DNA from: Rhizobium sp. Q54
GTDB taxonomy: Bacteria; Pseudomonadota; Alphaproteobacteria; UBA7879; VGCX01
NCBI GenBank assembly: GCA_945870825.1
Contig: CAMBTM010000007.1
Span: 1 to 57,019, forward strand
Reading direction: 5' to 3'
Length of the DNA stretch: 57,019 bases
In this document: positions 43,015-51,267 of the stretch, piece by piece
Position numbering within the stretch: the stretch's first letter is position 1
Layout of the letters: every line of letters starts with the position of its first letter
The notes under the pieces: generated by a model
Seen by the model: the letters and a program-made list of their open reading frames with translations, nothing else
Databases searched by the model: none
Told to the model about the DNA's origin: nothing
Program-made: the position numbers and the translations under genes

Positions 43015-44760
43015 ATGAGTACCCCTCAAAAACACATAGAACACATTCTTCAAAATATCTTCCAAATGCACCACCTTGATTCAAGTTTTGGGGCACTTAA
43101 AATATCTGACCGGCCGGATCTTTGTGATTATCAGTGCAACGGGGCGCTGGGTGCTGGAAAAGCCCTCAAGAAAAATCCCATTCAGGTTGCAGAAGCCGTG
43201 ATGACAGATTTAAAGGATCAATGTCCTGAATTGACCATTACTCTTGCAGGACCAGGATTCATCAATATCAAGCTTCCTAATGGATCTTTGTGCCAATATC
43301 TGAATGATGTGGTGCCTTTATCTTTTGACACACAAAAGCGGAAAATCATTATCGATTATTGTGGTCCTAATGTTGCAAAGCCTATGCATGTGGGCCATCT
43401 TCGAGCCACCATCATTGGGGAAAGTCTGAAACGCCTTTGTCGTTTTGTCGGTAATGAGGTTATTGGGGATATCCATATGGGAGATTGGGGCACCCAAATG
43501 GGGATGATGATCTATGAGATAAGCCTTCGGTATCCAGATCTGCCCTATTTTGATCCCCATTTTCAAGGGGAATACCCAAAGCAATCTCCCGTCACCTTGG
43601 ATAATCTTCAAGAGATGTATCCGATCATTTCTGCAAAATGCAAAGAAGATCCAGAGATTCTAGAGGCTGCCAAAACGGCAACCGTTGAATTGCAACAAGG
43701 CCGTCGTGGATACCGAGCGCTCTGGCAACATTTTGTGGATGTGTCTGTGGATGATATGAAGGAACACCTTCAAAAACTGGATGTGGATTTTGACCAATGG
43801 TTTGGGGAAAGCCGGTATCAAGAAAAAATTCCCCCCATGCTTGAGGTGTTGGTTGCACAAGGCATTGCAAAAGAAGACCAAGGGGCCTTGATTCTAGAGG
43901 TGGCGGAAGATCATGACAAAGCGCCGGTTCCCCCCTTGCTCCTTCGAAAACAAGATGGTGGGTTTCTTTATGCAACGACCGATCTTGCAACCATTGAAGA
44001 ACGTGTCAAGGCCTTTGGGGCAGAGCGGATTATTTATGTGGTGGATGGTCGCCAAGGATTGCATTTTGAACAAGTCTTTCGGGCAGCTCGGAAATTTGGT
44101 CTTCAGGCTCACTATGACTTTATTGGTTTTGGGACCATGAATGGATCTGACGGGAAGCCTTTTAAAACAAGGGCTGGGGGCGTAATGCGCCTTGGCGATT
44201 TGATTGATATGTTGATTGATGAGGCCCAAACGCGCATTGAAGAGGCAGGCCTTGGAAAGGATCTCAGTCCACAAGAACTGCGTGGTATTGCGGAAAAAAT
44301 TGGTATTGCGGCCTTAAAGTTTGCAGACCTTCAACACGATCCTATCCAAAATTATCAGTTTGATTTACAAAAGTTCATGCGTTTTGAGGGAAAGACGGGG
44401 CCTTATATTTTGTATGCTGCCGTTCGCATCCAGTCTGTGATTAAAAAAGCCATCGAAGCAGGCATTGAAAAAGGACCAATCCAAGACGTCTTGTTGGATG
44501 AAGAGCGCGATCTGGTTTTAGCTTTAACCCGTTTTGAGGATTATATTTTGCGGGCCTATGATAAGCTTTCGCCCAATATTTTGTGTGACTATGCCTTTGA
44601 GTTGGCCCAAAAGTTCAGCCGTTTTTACCAAAGTGCCCATATCTTGAATGAACCGGACAAAGCCATTCAATCATCCAGATTGTCGATCGCTGAAAAAACA
44701 TTGGGAACCCTTCAAACGCTTACAGACCTTCTAAGCATCAGTATCCCAGAGAAGATGTAG
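43015..44760 (+). CDS. argS: Arginine-tRNA ligase
   Basis: This 581-residue class I synthetase has an N-terminal ArgRS additional domain (~1-95), the HIGH-type motif KPMHVGHLRATIIGE (~122) and the KMSKS-replacing region KPFKTRAGGVMRL (~381-393), as is usual for ArgRS. The helical anticodon domain follows, with FAQKFSRFY-like LAQKFSRFYQSAHIL near the end. The start has GAGGAAAAA upstream. It is followed 2 bp later by rsmD. Confidence 0.96.
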   Translation: MSTPQKHIEHILQNIFQMHHLDSSFGALKISDRPDLCDYQCNGALGAGKALKKNPIQVAEAVMTDLKDQCPELTITLAGPGFINIKLPNGSLCQYLNDVVPLSFDTQKRKIIIDYCGPNVAKPMHVGHLRATIIGESLKRLCRFVGNEVIGDIHMGDWGTQMGMMIYEISLRYPDLPYFDPHFQGEYPKQSPVTLDNLQEMYPIISAKCKEDPEILEAAKTATVELQQGRRGYRALWQHFVDVSVDDMKEHLQKLDVDFDQWFGESRYQEKIPPMLEVLVAQGIAKEDQGALILEVAEDHDKAPVPPLLLRKQDGGFLYATTDLATIEERVKAFGAERIIYVVDGRQGLHFEQVFRAARKFGLQAHYDFIGFGTMNGSDGKPFKTRAGGVMRLGDLIDMLIDEAQTRIEEAGLGKDLSPQELRGIAEKIGIAALKFADLQHDPIQNYQFDLQKFMRFEGKTGPYILYAAVRIQSVIKKAIEAGIEKGPIQDVLLDEERDLVLALTRFEDYILRAYDKLSPNILCDYAFELAQKFSRFYQSAHILNEPDKAIQSSRLSIAEKTLGTLQTLTDLLSISIPEKM

Positions 44761-44762
44761 AG

Positions 44763-45305
44763 ATGCGGATTATTGGAGGCACTTATCGGGGTAAAAAACT
44801 GCTTTCTCCCCAAGATGATCAAACACGCCCTACCAGTGACCGTGTCCGGGAAAATATCTTTAATATTCTATCCCATCGATTTTCTTTTACCAACAAACGG
44901 GTTCTGGACCTTTTTTCAGGGACCGGGGCCTTGGGAATAGAGTCTCTTTCAAGGGGGGCGTCACATGTAACCTTTGTGGAAAATCATAAACCCATGGTGA
45001 AAATATTAAAGGAAAATTTGGCGGCTTTTTCAACCCAAACATCTTTGATCCAGGAAGACGTCCTGTCTACCCTAAACCAAAAATCCGCCACCCCCTTTGA
45101 CGTGATCTTTATGGACCCTCCCTATGGAACCGTATCTTTTGGAGATCTTCTAGAAAAAATCATGAAGAACAACTGGCTCAGCCCTTTAGGCATCGTCGTA
45201 ATAGAGGCCGAAAAAAAGACAATCCTTCCAGAGGTTTCTGGATTTGAGATCAAAGAAACAAGGACGTACGGCGGGACGACGGTGGGGTTTTTAGTACAAT
45301 GTTAA
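44763..45305 (+). CDS. rsmD: 16S rRNA (guanine966-N2)-methyltransferase
   Basis: This 180-residue Rossmann methyltransferase has the RsmD N-terminus MRIIGGTYRGKKLLSP, the loop TRPTSDRVRENIFNIL, motif I LDLFSGTGALGIESLSRGA (~47) and the catalytic IFMDPPYGT (~117). It modifies G966 in 16S rRNA during 30S assembly. It probably shares a transcript with argS and converges with the deaminase-like gene. Confidence 0.94.
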   Translation: MRIIGGTYRGKKLLSPQDDQTRPTSDRVRENIFNILSHRFSFTNKRVLDLFSGTGALGIESLSRGASHVTFVENHKPMVKILKENLAAFSTQTSLIQEDVLSTLNQKSATPFDVIFMDPPYGTVSFGDLLEKIMKNNWLSPLGIVVIEAEKKTILPEVSGFEIKETRTYGGTTVGFLVQC

Positions 45306-45318
45306 GCACCTGAAAATT

Positions 45319-46671
45319 TTACTCAGGAGCTCCACCGGCTGCTCTTTCTGCAGCTGCTTTATCCTGGTGCGTTTTTATATGATTACCCTCAGGAGAATAA
45401 TCTGTACCCCCTGGTGTTAATGGTTTGTAGAGAACTGTTGTAAAAGGAAGAGGAGATGGTGCACTCAAGTCAAATGAAATTGGACTATGAAAACCTTCTA
45501 GAGGAGTGTCGATCACATGTTTGAAACTTGTTGTATCTTTAACTTTTATCTGTTTGGCAGGTCTATCATAAATATTGGAAGTTGTATTGATGAGTCGGAT
45601 GCGCTTTGTATTGGATAATAGGTTGAATATACCACCCTCTTCACATTCACGGGCAAGAGATGTAGCACATGTCCCACAAGGACAGGCTGTTGTATGACAA
45701 TGAATAAGAAGGCCCACTACCTCATCCTCCCCTATTCGAAGCCTTGATTGAAGCGCTTCAAAAATTCGGCTATCTGCGATAAAATCTAGCCCTACTTGTT
45801 CTGCACATGTATAAGAATTCGTTGCATCAGAATTCCCAAGACCTCGTCTTTTAAGTTCTAATTCTTTAAGAGGGTTCAGTAAGGTTGTTATTTCTGTTGA
45901 TGAAACCAACCCCCTCGCTTTTTCCAACGCTTTATCAATATCTTCATTTCTTTTGCTTATTTCACCTAAAGTAGGTGTATGAATCGCTTCTATTGGCCCT
46001 TGTGGTCTAGTTTCACCATACCTAAATCCTACATTGCCCATCAATATTGCCGGATCTATATAATTACGTACTAGAAAACTATACGGCAAATTACTTCTGG
46101 TTACAGGGTATCCTACAAAAAAAATATCCTTCTTAACAGAATCAGGAATACGCATATGATTAGCACTATAAGCAGAGACAAAAGCTGATGTTTTAGATCC
46201 TGTATCCAGATCCCCGTACCCAGAAACAAATACATATTCATACCCTGTTCCCATAATTTGTAATTTCTCATCTGCCATGTCACTAGTAATGGCAATCGTT
46301 TTTCCTAACTGAATACATCCCCTATTGATAACCGGTGTAAAACGAAAACAACAATAGAATCTTTTAAGTTCTTGACCCTCAGATTCCGGTGGCATTACTG
46401 CACCACCTGCACTTTTTTTATTTTTAATATCTTTATTTTTAGTATCTTTTATTGTCTGTTGAGCCTCATCCACCATGTAGGCCATGGGACGGTGAATATG
46501 TTCAATATCAAAAGGTTCATCAACTCCAGGTACTTGTACCTTTAGACTCGCACCATATCTCCAGCCTTCCTCTATTAAATCGGAGGAAGCAGCCTCCATG
46601 CCAAAAGAAACAGAACAAAAAATAGATAGAAAAATAAAAGAAACTATTTTGAACATAAGATTACGAGACAT
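45319..46671 (-). CDS. Exported protein with deaminase-like zinc signature
   Basis: This 450-residue protein has a signal peptide (FKIVSFIFLSIFCSVSFG, cleavage near residue 24) and a long N-terminal region (~25-270) that I do not recognise. The C-terminal part fits the zinc-dependent deaminase superfamily. TYTCAEQVGLDFIAD gives the CAE motif (Cys289, Glu291), the next helix and strand end in EVVGLLIHCHTTA, and CPCGTCATSLARE gives PC-x2-C (Cys332, Cys335). Order and spacing match a helix-CAE-strand-PCxxC-helix core, with KRIRLINTTSNIY as the following strand. Bacterial exported deaminases of this kind are often toxins or effectors acting on nucleic acids or nucleotides; that role is inference. 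It is coupled to the LRR-like gene 10 bp upstream. Confidence 0.65.
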   Translation of the reverse strand: MSRNLMFKIVSFIFLSIFCSVSFGMEAASSDLIEEGWRYGASLKVQVPGVDEPFDIEHIHRPMAYMVDEAQQTIKDTKNKDIKNKKSAGGAVMPPESEGQELKRFYCCFRFTPVINRGCIQLGKTIAITSDMADEKLQIMGTGYEYVFVSGYGDLDTGSKTSAFVSAYSANHMRIPDSVKKDIFFVGYPVTRSNLPYSFLVRNYIDPAILMGNVGFRYGETRPQGPIEAIHTPTLGEISKRNEDIDKALEKARGLVSSTEITTLLNPLKELELKRRGLGNSDATNSYTCAEQVGLDFIADSRIFEALQSRLRIGEDEVVGLLIHCHTTACPCGTCATSLARECEEGGIFNLLSNTKRIRLINTTSNIYDRPAKQIKVKDTTSFKHVIDTPLEGFHSPISFDLSAPSPLPFTTVLYKPLTPGGTDYSPEGNHIKTHQDKAAAERAAGGAPE

Positions 46672-46681
46672 TTTTTACCTT

Positions 46682-47209
46682 TTAGTAAGGGGTAATACGA
46701 AGGCGAGAACGAGCAGAAACAGATGTCGGGTCTTTAAATGCTTCTACAAAATCAGCGTAATCAAAAGAATTGATCGCAGCATTTATTTTTAAAGACGGAT
46801 ATGCCCCCAAAAGATCCTTCAGGCTTCCGAGTCCTGCCTTTGTAAAGCGATTATTACTGATATCAATTTCTGTTAGCTTATCTTTGATAACACTAAAAAG
46901 ACCCGGTGACGTTAAGAATGCTACAAGGACACCTACACCATCATCCTGAATGTAATTTGCCCTTAAATTAATTATAATACTGCTTGATTTGTATATTGCT
47001 TCACGACCTAATTTCCCAAACTCTTCTTCAATGCGAGACCTAATAACATCTTTGTCAAATAACCTTTCTCCAGAAAGATTAATACAAACAGGACTGCTTG
47101 CCACAGGTGCTGTAAAGGACCTAATCCAGTCCAAATCCGTACTAGAAAATGCAGCTCTTGATACAAGGACAACCATGGCACATACAATAAAAATGGTCAT
47201 TTTTTTCAT
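46682..47209 (-). CDS. Exported LRR-like small protein
   Basis: The 175-residue protein starts with a signal peptide (MKKMTIFIVCAMVVLVSRAA, cleavage near residue 22). At least two leucine-rich-repeat-like units follow: SIIINLRANYIQDDGVGVLV (~75-95) and LTEIDISNNRFTKAGLGSL (~110-130), with the LxxN/LDIxNNxFT spacing of RI-type LRRs. LRRs bind proteins. It is the first gene of a two-gene unit with the deaminase-like gene, so it may be its partner, immunity factor or chaperone (inference). No enzymatic motif is seen. Confidence 0.6.
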   Translation of the reverse strand: MKKMTIFIVCAMVVLVSRAAFSSTDLDWIRSFTAPVASSPVCINLSGERLFDKDVIRSRIEEEFGKLGREAIYKSSSIIINLRANYIQDDGVGVLVAFLTSPGLFSVIKDKLTEIDISNNRFTKAGLGSLKDLLGAYPSLKINAAINSFDYADFVEAFKDPTSVSARSRLRITPY

Positions 47210-47224
47210 TTTATTTTCTCCATA

Positions 47225-47240
47225 AGTTTCACGTGAAACA
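47225..47240. promoter_or_regulatory. parS-like ParB-binding site
   Basis: AGTTTCACGTGAAACA matches the conserved bacterial parS sequence TGTTTCACGTGAAACA at 15 of 16 positions and is a perfect 14-bp palindrome. It lies in the 5' leader of the LRR-like gene, 16 bp before its ATG. parS sites usually mark the origin-proximal chromosome. Confidence 0.8.
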
Positions 47241-47247
47241 CCCCCAC

Positions 47248-47275
47248 CTTATAAGGCCGTCATTATAAAATTCAA
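47248..47275 (-). promoter_or_regulatory. Predicted promoter of the LRR/deaminase-like unit
   Basis: On the minus strand, TTGAAT (47275-47270) and TATAAG (47253-47248) are 16 bp apart. The predicted transcription start falls at about the parS-like palindrome, so ParB binding could affect transcription. Confidence 0.45.
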
Positions 47276-47285
47276 CCTCTTTCTA

Positions 47286-49076
47286 TCAACGTCTTCCAAA
47301 CAACCGCTCTAGATCCTGCAACTTTAGTTCCACATAAGTGGGGCGGCCGTGGTTACATTGGCCTGAGCTGTTGACTTGCTCCATTTGGCGTAACAGGTCA
47401 TTCATCTCCGCAATGGTTAACGTCCGACCAGAACGAATGCTGCCGTGGCAGGCCATGGTGGAACAAACCTCCTCCACTTTTTCTTTGAGTGAAAGGGCTG
47501 TTCCCCATTCTTCAACTTCCTGGGCCAGATCATTGATTAATTTCTGTATGTCGATATTTTTCAAGAGTGCTGGGACTTCGCGCACGAGAATGGCTTTATC
47601 CCCAAACGACTCGATGACCAATCCAAACTGTTCAAATTCAGGGGCCCGCATTAAAAGGGCGTCCCGGTCCTTTTCATTTACATTCACTACTTCGGGGATC
47701 AACAAGCCCTGGCGCTTGACACCTGTTTTTAGGTCTTCTTTCATTTTTTCATAGACAAGCCGTTCGTGGGCGGCATGCTGATCAACCACCACCAAACCAT
47801 TGTCCGTTTGGGCGATAATAAACGTCCCATGAACTTGGGCACAAGCAGCCCCAAGGGGGTACGCAACTGGGATATCTGCCTGGATGGTTTCTTCAAACTT
47901 TACAGAAGGACGGAGCGATAATGTTGGTAACGTCTGGGAATAGGATTTTGGGGAAGGTCTTGAAAAATGCTGCGTACTTTTTTCTAGATCCAATAATGAC
48001 CGTGAAAGGGACGGGAAACTTTCTGGTTTAAAGGATTGCAGTGTTTCTGTTGCAAGGGTTGACGAGGATCGATGTCCCATGGATGACAACGCCTGATGCA
48101 ACGCATGGATCAAAAGGCCTCGGACCAATGCACTGTCTTGAAACCGCACTTCTGTTTTTGCAGGATGCACGTTCATGTCAACAAAGGACGTTGGCATTGT
48201 AAGAAATAAACACAGCAACGGATGACGATCCCGGGCGAGGTAATCTTGGTAGGCAGCCCGCACAGCCCCTGCAAGGACCTTGTCTTTGATGGGGCGTCCA
48301 TTTACAAACAGAAATTGAAGCTGGGCATTGGCGCGGTTTAATGTAGGAAGACCTGTAAATCCACAAATCGTGATGCCTCCTTTTTCAGCGTGGATTGCTA
48401 AAGCATTGCTCGCAAAATCCTCCCCAAGAATTTCTCCTAAACGACTGAGCTGGCCTTCTTCACTCGCATCAGAAGGAGCCACTTGAAAGACTATGCGATT
48501 TTCAGTTTTCAACGAAAATCCAATTTGAGGATAAGCCATGGCTAAACGATGCAAAACATCTGTGACGTATTGGACTTCAGTTGCGGGCATTTTAAGGAAT
48601 TTAAGACGCGCCGGAATGGCGTAAAACAAATCGCGAATCTCGACTTGGGTTCCTTGTCTATAAGCTGCAGGTTCAATAGCCCCAACGATGCCACCCTCAA
48701 CACTTAAACTCCAAGAATCCTTACATCCCTTCAATCCGCTTAGGATCGATAAACGACTAATCGCCCCGATAGAAGGCAAGGCTTCACCCCGAAATCCCAA
48801 CGTGTGAATATTAAAAAGGTCGTCATCCATCAGTTTGGAGGTGGCGTGACGTTCAATGGCAAGCGCCATGTCATCGGGGGACATCCCATATCCATTATCT
48901 TTCACGCAGATGAAACTTTTTCCACCATCTCGCACCATGACGTCAATCTGGGTGGCCCCTGCATCAATGGCATTTTCAACCAGTTCTTTTACAACAGATG
49001 CTGGACGTTCAACCACCTCACCTGCTGCAATTTGATTGATCAAATTTGAGGGAAGGCGGCGGATTTTATGGGTCAT
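47286..49076 (-). CDS. mutL: DNA mismatch repair protein MutL
   Basis: From the ATG at 49076 (overlapping the pgi stop as ATGA) MutL has 596 residues. The N-terminal GHKL ATPase shows NQIAAGEVVERPASVVKELV, ENAIDAGATQID, DNGYGM and TLGFRGEALPSIGAIS; the transducer domain and a Pro/Ser-rich linker (~340-400) follow. The C-terminal dimerisation domain contains VVVDQHAAHERLVYEKM. The CTD ends with ACHGSIRSGRTL and CNHGRPTYVEL; a DQHAxH-type segment is visible, while an intact DQHA(X)2E(X)4E endonuclease motif is plausible (QHAAHERLVYE). It lies last in the ileS operon. Confidence 0.95.
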   Translation of the reverse strand: MTHKIRRLPSNLINQIAAGEVVERPASVVKELVENAIDAGATQIDVMVRDGGKSFICVKDNGYGMSPDDMALAIERHATSKLMDDDLFNIHTLGFRGEALPSIGAISRLSILSGLKGCKDSWSLSVEGGIVGAIEPAAYRQGTQVEIRDLFYAIPARLKFLKMPATEVQYVTDVLHRLAMAYPQIGFSLKTENRIVFQVAPSDASEEGQLSRLGEILGEDFASNALAIHAEKGGITICGFTGLPTLNRANAQLQFLFVNGRPIKDKVLAGAVRAAYQDYLARDRHPLLCLFLTMPTSFVDMNVHPAKTEVRFQDSALVRGLLIHALHQALSSMGHRSSSTLATETLQSFKPESFPSLSRSLLDLEKSTQHFSRPSPKSYSQTLPTLSLRPSVKFEETIQADIPVAYPLGAACAQVHGTFIIAQTDNGLVVVDQHAAHERLVYEKMKEDLKTGVKRQGLLIPEVVNVNEKDRDALLMRAPEFEQFGLVIESFGDKAILVREVPALLKNIDIQKLINDLAQEVEEWGTALSLKEKVEEVCSTMACHGSIRSGRTLTIAEMNDLLRQMEQVNSSGQCNHGRPTYVELKLQDLERLFGRR

Positions 49077-50359
49077 AGTGAGTCCTTCAAATACTTCTTT
49101 GCAAGAATTTTTCCTTCTTCTACGGCAGGCTGATCGAAGGGGTTGACCCATAATAGTTGGGAGGCAAACAATGTTTCAAAGACAAAATGCATCGTTAACG
49201 CACCCAAAGAATAGGGGGTAATTTCTGGTATATGAATGATGCGTGTGGGACATCCATTTTTCAATAATGTTTCAATTGTGGCATTTTGTTCAGCCATCAT
49301 AAGATCACCCAAACGCTTGCCATCGAGATAGTCTAAATCTACGTCTTGAATAAAATCTTTAGACAAGGGCCGGGGACCTTTTTTCCCATAATCCGTTGTA
49401 AGGACTGTAAAGAATTTATCTCGGGGCCCATCCAAATAAAGTTGAAGTTGGCTATGTTGATCGACAGCCCCCAAGGCATCCACAGGCGTTGTGCCCTTGC
49501 CATCCTTTCCCAGACTTTCGGCCCATAATTGACGGTACCACTTGGAGAAAAATTGCAAACGGTCAACATAGGGCATGAGCACGGCCATATTCATTTTCTT
49601 TTCTTTAGAAAAAGCGTGATTGAGTGCAGCGCCTACAGCTGGTTTAAAGTCCAAAGCATCTTGAGATTGGGCAAGTTCAGTAATGAGAGAAGCGGCCCCT
49701 TCTCGAAATTCGATGGGGTCAATGCCAAGCAACATAGGGGGGAAAAGTCCAACGAGAGAAAAGATAGAAAACCGTCCTCCAAGGTCTGGATCATGTTCCA
49801 AAAAAGAAAGATTGAACCGTTCTTTCAAACGAAAAAGAGGGGAACTCTTTTTTTCTGTAATGACCAGAAAATGATGGGCCCAAGAATGCTCAGAAAGATG
49901 AACCCGCCAATGTTCAAGGCACGATAGACACTGCAACATGGTTTCTGCGGTGGATCCGGACTTTGAAATAACAACAACCCCCGTTTTGGCGGGATTGATG
50001 GAGGTTAAAAGACGATCAAACGTATGAGGATCGATATTATCCATAAAGTGAAGGCGTGGGAGTTTTTGACTGGCAAGGCTTGCAATCGTTTGGCCCCCAA
50101 GACTTGATCCCCCAGTTCCTAGAATAATTACATCGGAAAATTCATCTTTAAACTTCGTCACCAGCGGTGCTGCCTCCACTAAATCTTTTCTTAAAAAGGG
50201 AAGCTTAAAATGGGGAAGGGACCCTTGTTCGTAAATCTCTTGAAATTTTAACTGCGCATTTTGCAGAAAGGGGCGATAGTCATTTAAAACATCAAGGTCA
50301 AGGCCTGTTGCCCCTGATGATGATGAAAAACACCCATGAATATTATGCTGATAAGTCAT
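49073..50359 (-). CDS. pgi: Glucose-6-phosphate isomerase
   Basis: From the ATG at 50359 this is a 428-residue short PGI, against ~550 in E. coli. It has VIILGTGGSSLGGQTIASL (~78), VVISKSGSTAETMLQCLS (~128), DPDLGGRFSIFSLVGLFP (~190) and the C-terminal FDQPAVEEGKILAKKYL. It interconverts glucose-6-P and fructose-6-P. The longer frame to 50506 adds a basic, non-family N-terminus that overlaps the DUF3035 gene and is rejected. It overlaps mutL by 4 bp. Confidence 0.9.
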   Translation of the reverse strand: MTYQHNIHGCFSSSSGATGLDLDVLNDYRPFLQNAQLKFQEIYEQGSLPHFKLPFLRKDLVEAAPLVTKFKDEFSDVIILGTGGSSLGGQTIASLASQKLPRLHFMDNIDPHTFDRLLTSINPAKTGVVVISKSGSTAETMLQCLSCLEHWRVHLSEHSWAHHFLVITEKKSSPLFRLKERFNLSFLEHDPDLGGRFSIFSLVGLFPPMLLGIDPIEFREGAASLITELAQSQDALDFKPAVGAALNHAFSKEKKMNMAVLMPYVDRLQFFSKWYRQLWAESLGKDGKGTTPVDALGAVDQHSQLQLYLDGPRDKFFTVLTTDYGKKGPRPLSKDFIQDVDLDYLDGKRLGDLMMAEQNATIETLLKNGCPTRIIHIPEITPYSLGALTMHFVFETLFASQLLWVNPFDQPAVEEGKILAKKYLKDSL

Positions 50360-50828
50360 TCTTCTCGAGACGTTTCTTTTCATCGACAGCATGAATAACT
50401 TTGCCGGCTTTTTTCTTATCTTTTTTCCAGAACATGATGATGCTTTTTGCTTTTTGTTGAAGCTCTTGCGTTGTTGATAGGGGGGTATCGACCTCTTGAT
50501 CCACAAGCAATCGGATGTCTTTATAAGGTTGTGCTCCCAAAAGATCTAAAAGTTCTTTCTCTCCAATGCTGGGCATTAAGGCATTCGTGGAGGGTTTTCC
50601 AAGAATAATTTGACCTAATGAGACAGGTTTTAATGTCTGTTTTTTGCCGCCAGGGGCGTAAATTTTGGCATCTTGTGGAACCTTTAGTGTTTCATAAGAG
50701 GTTACTTCAAATTCATCAGGTACATCTCTGGTCAGGCCTAAGCTTTCTTTAACCCCTGAACATTGAGAAAGAAATGCCATAATAAGAAAGGATGATATCC
50801 TAAGAAACAGGGTGGTTTTTTTCATCAC
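50343..50828 (-). CDS. DUF3035 family lipoprotein
   Basis: This 161-residue protein has a lipoprotein-type signal peptide (ISSFLIMAFLSQCSG, lipidated Cys ~23; the -1 Gln is unusual). The DUF3035 pattern follows: PDEFEVTSYETLKVP (~38) and LLDLLGA (~92). The family is widespread in alphaproteobacteria right after lspA and is of unsettled outer-membrane function. The gene overlaps lspA by 29 bp and pgi by 17 bp. Confidence 0.8.
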   Translation of the reverse strand: MMKKTTLFLRISSFLIMAFLSQCSGVKESLGLTRDVPDEFEVTSYETLKVPQDAKIYAPGGKKQTLKPVSLGQIILGKPSTNALMPSIGEKELLDLLGAQPYKDIRLLVDQEVDTPLSTTQELQQKAKSIIMFWKKDKKKAGKVIHAVDEKKRLEKNDLSA

Positions 50829-51267
50829 GATAATTATCCAACATTAGTAAAAAAACACCCACAACAATACTACTATCTGCCACATTAAAGGCAGGCCAGT
50901 GATAGTTGTAGAGGTGAAAATCCAAGAAGTCAACCACAGCGCCATGGAAGAGTCGATCCATGATATTTCCAAAAGCACCACCCATGATCATGGCAAGATA
51001 AATGGTCTTCTTTTGGCTTTTTTGAGACAAAGCATAAAGAAAAATCCCTGCTACAATAATGACGGCAATAGTGGTTAGAATCCAAAAAACCCAGGCGTTA
51101 TGATAATTAAAAAGACCAAAGCTAATGCCTCGATTCCAGGCTAAGACCACATTAAAAAAAGGAAGAACCTTGATGGGCAAGAGGCGTAGGTTGTCTAGAA
51201 TCAAAAATTTCGTCAGTTGATCAAGAACAATAACAGCAGCTGATACGATAAAAATCCAACGTTTCAA
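50800..51267 (-). CDS. lspA: Lipoprotein signal peptidase (SPase II)
   Basis: LspA removes signal peptides from prolipoproteins. It has four hydrophobic helices and the two catalytic aspartates in GNIMDRLFHGAVVDFLDF and FNVADSSIVVG. I propose the TTG at 51267 as start: GGAGG lies 7 nt upstream, the TTG overlaps the ileS TGA, and the product (~155 residues) has family length. The ATG at 51303 would add a Cys/Gly-rich stretch from within ileS. The neighbouring DUF3035 lipoprotein is a plausible substrate. Confidence 0.93.
   Translation of the reverse strand: MKRWIFIVSAAVIVLDQLTKFLILDNLRLLPIKVLPFFNVVLAWNRGISFGLFNYHNAWVFWILTTIAVIIVAGIFLYALSQKSQKKTIYLAMIMGGAFGNIMDRLFHGAVVDFLDFHLYNYHWPAFNVADSSIVVGVFLLMLDNYRDEKNHPVS

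Noticed and set aside
50360-50506. Longer N-terminus for Pgi
   Set aside because: The extension is a basic low-complexity stretch encoded antiphase within the DUF3035 gene; the ATG at 50359 fits the family.
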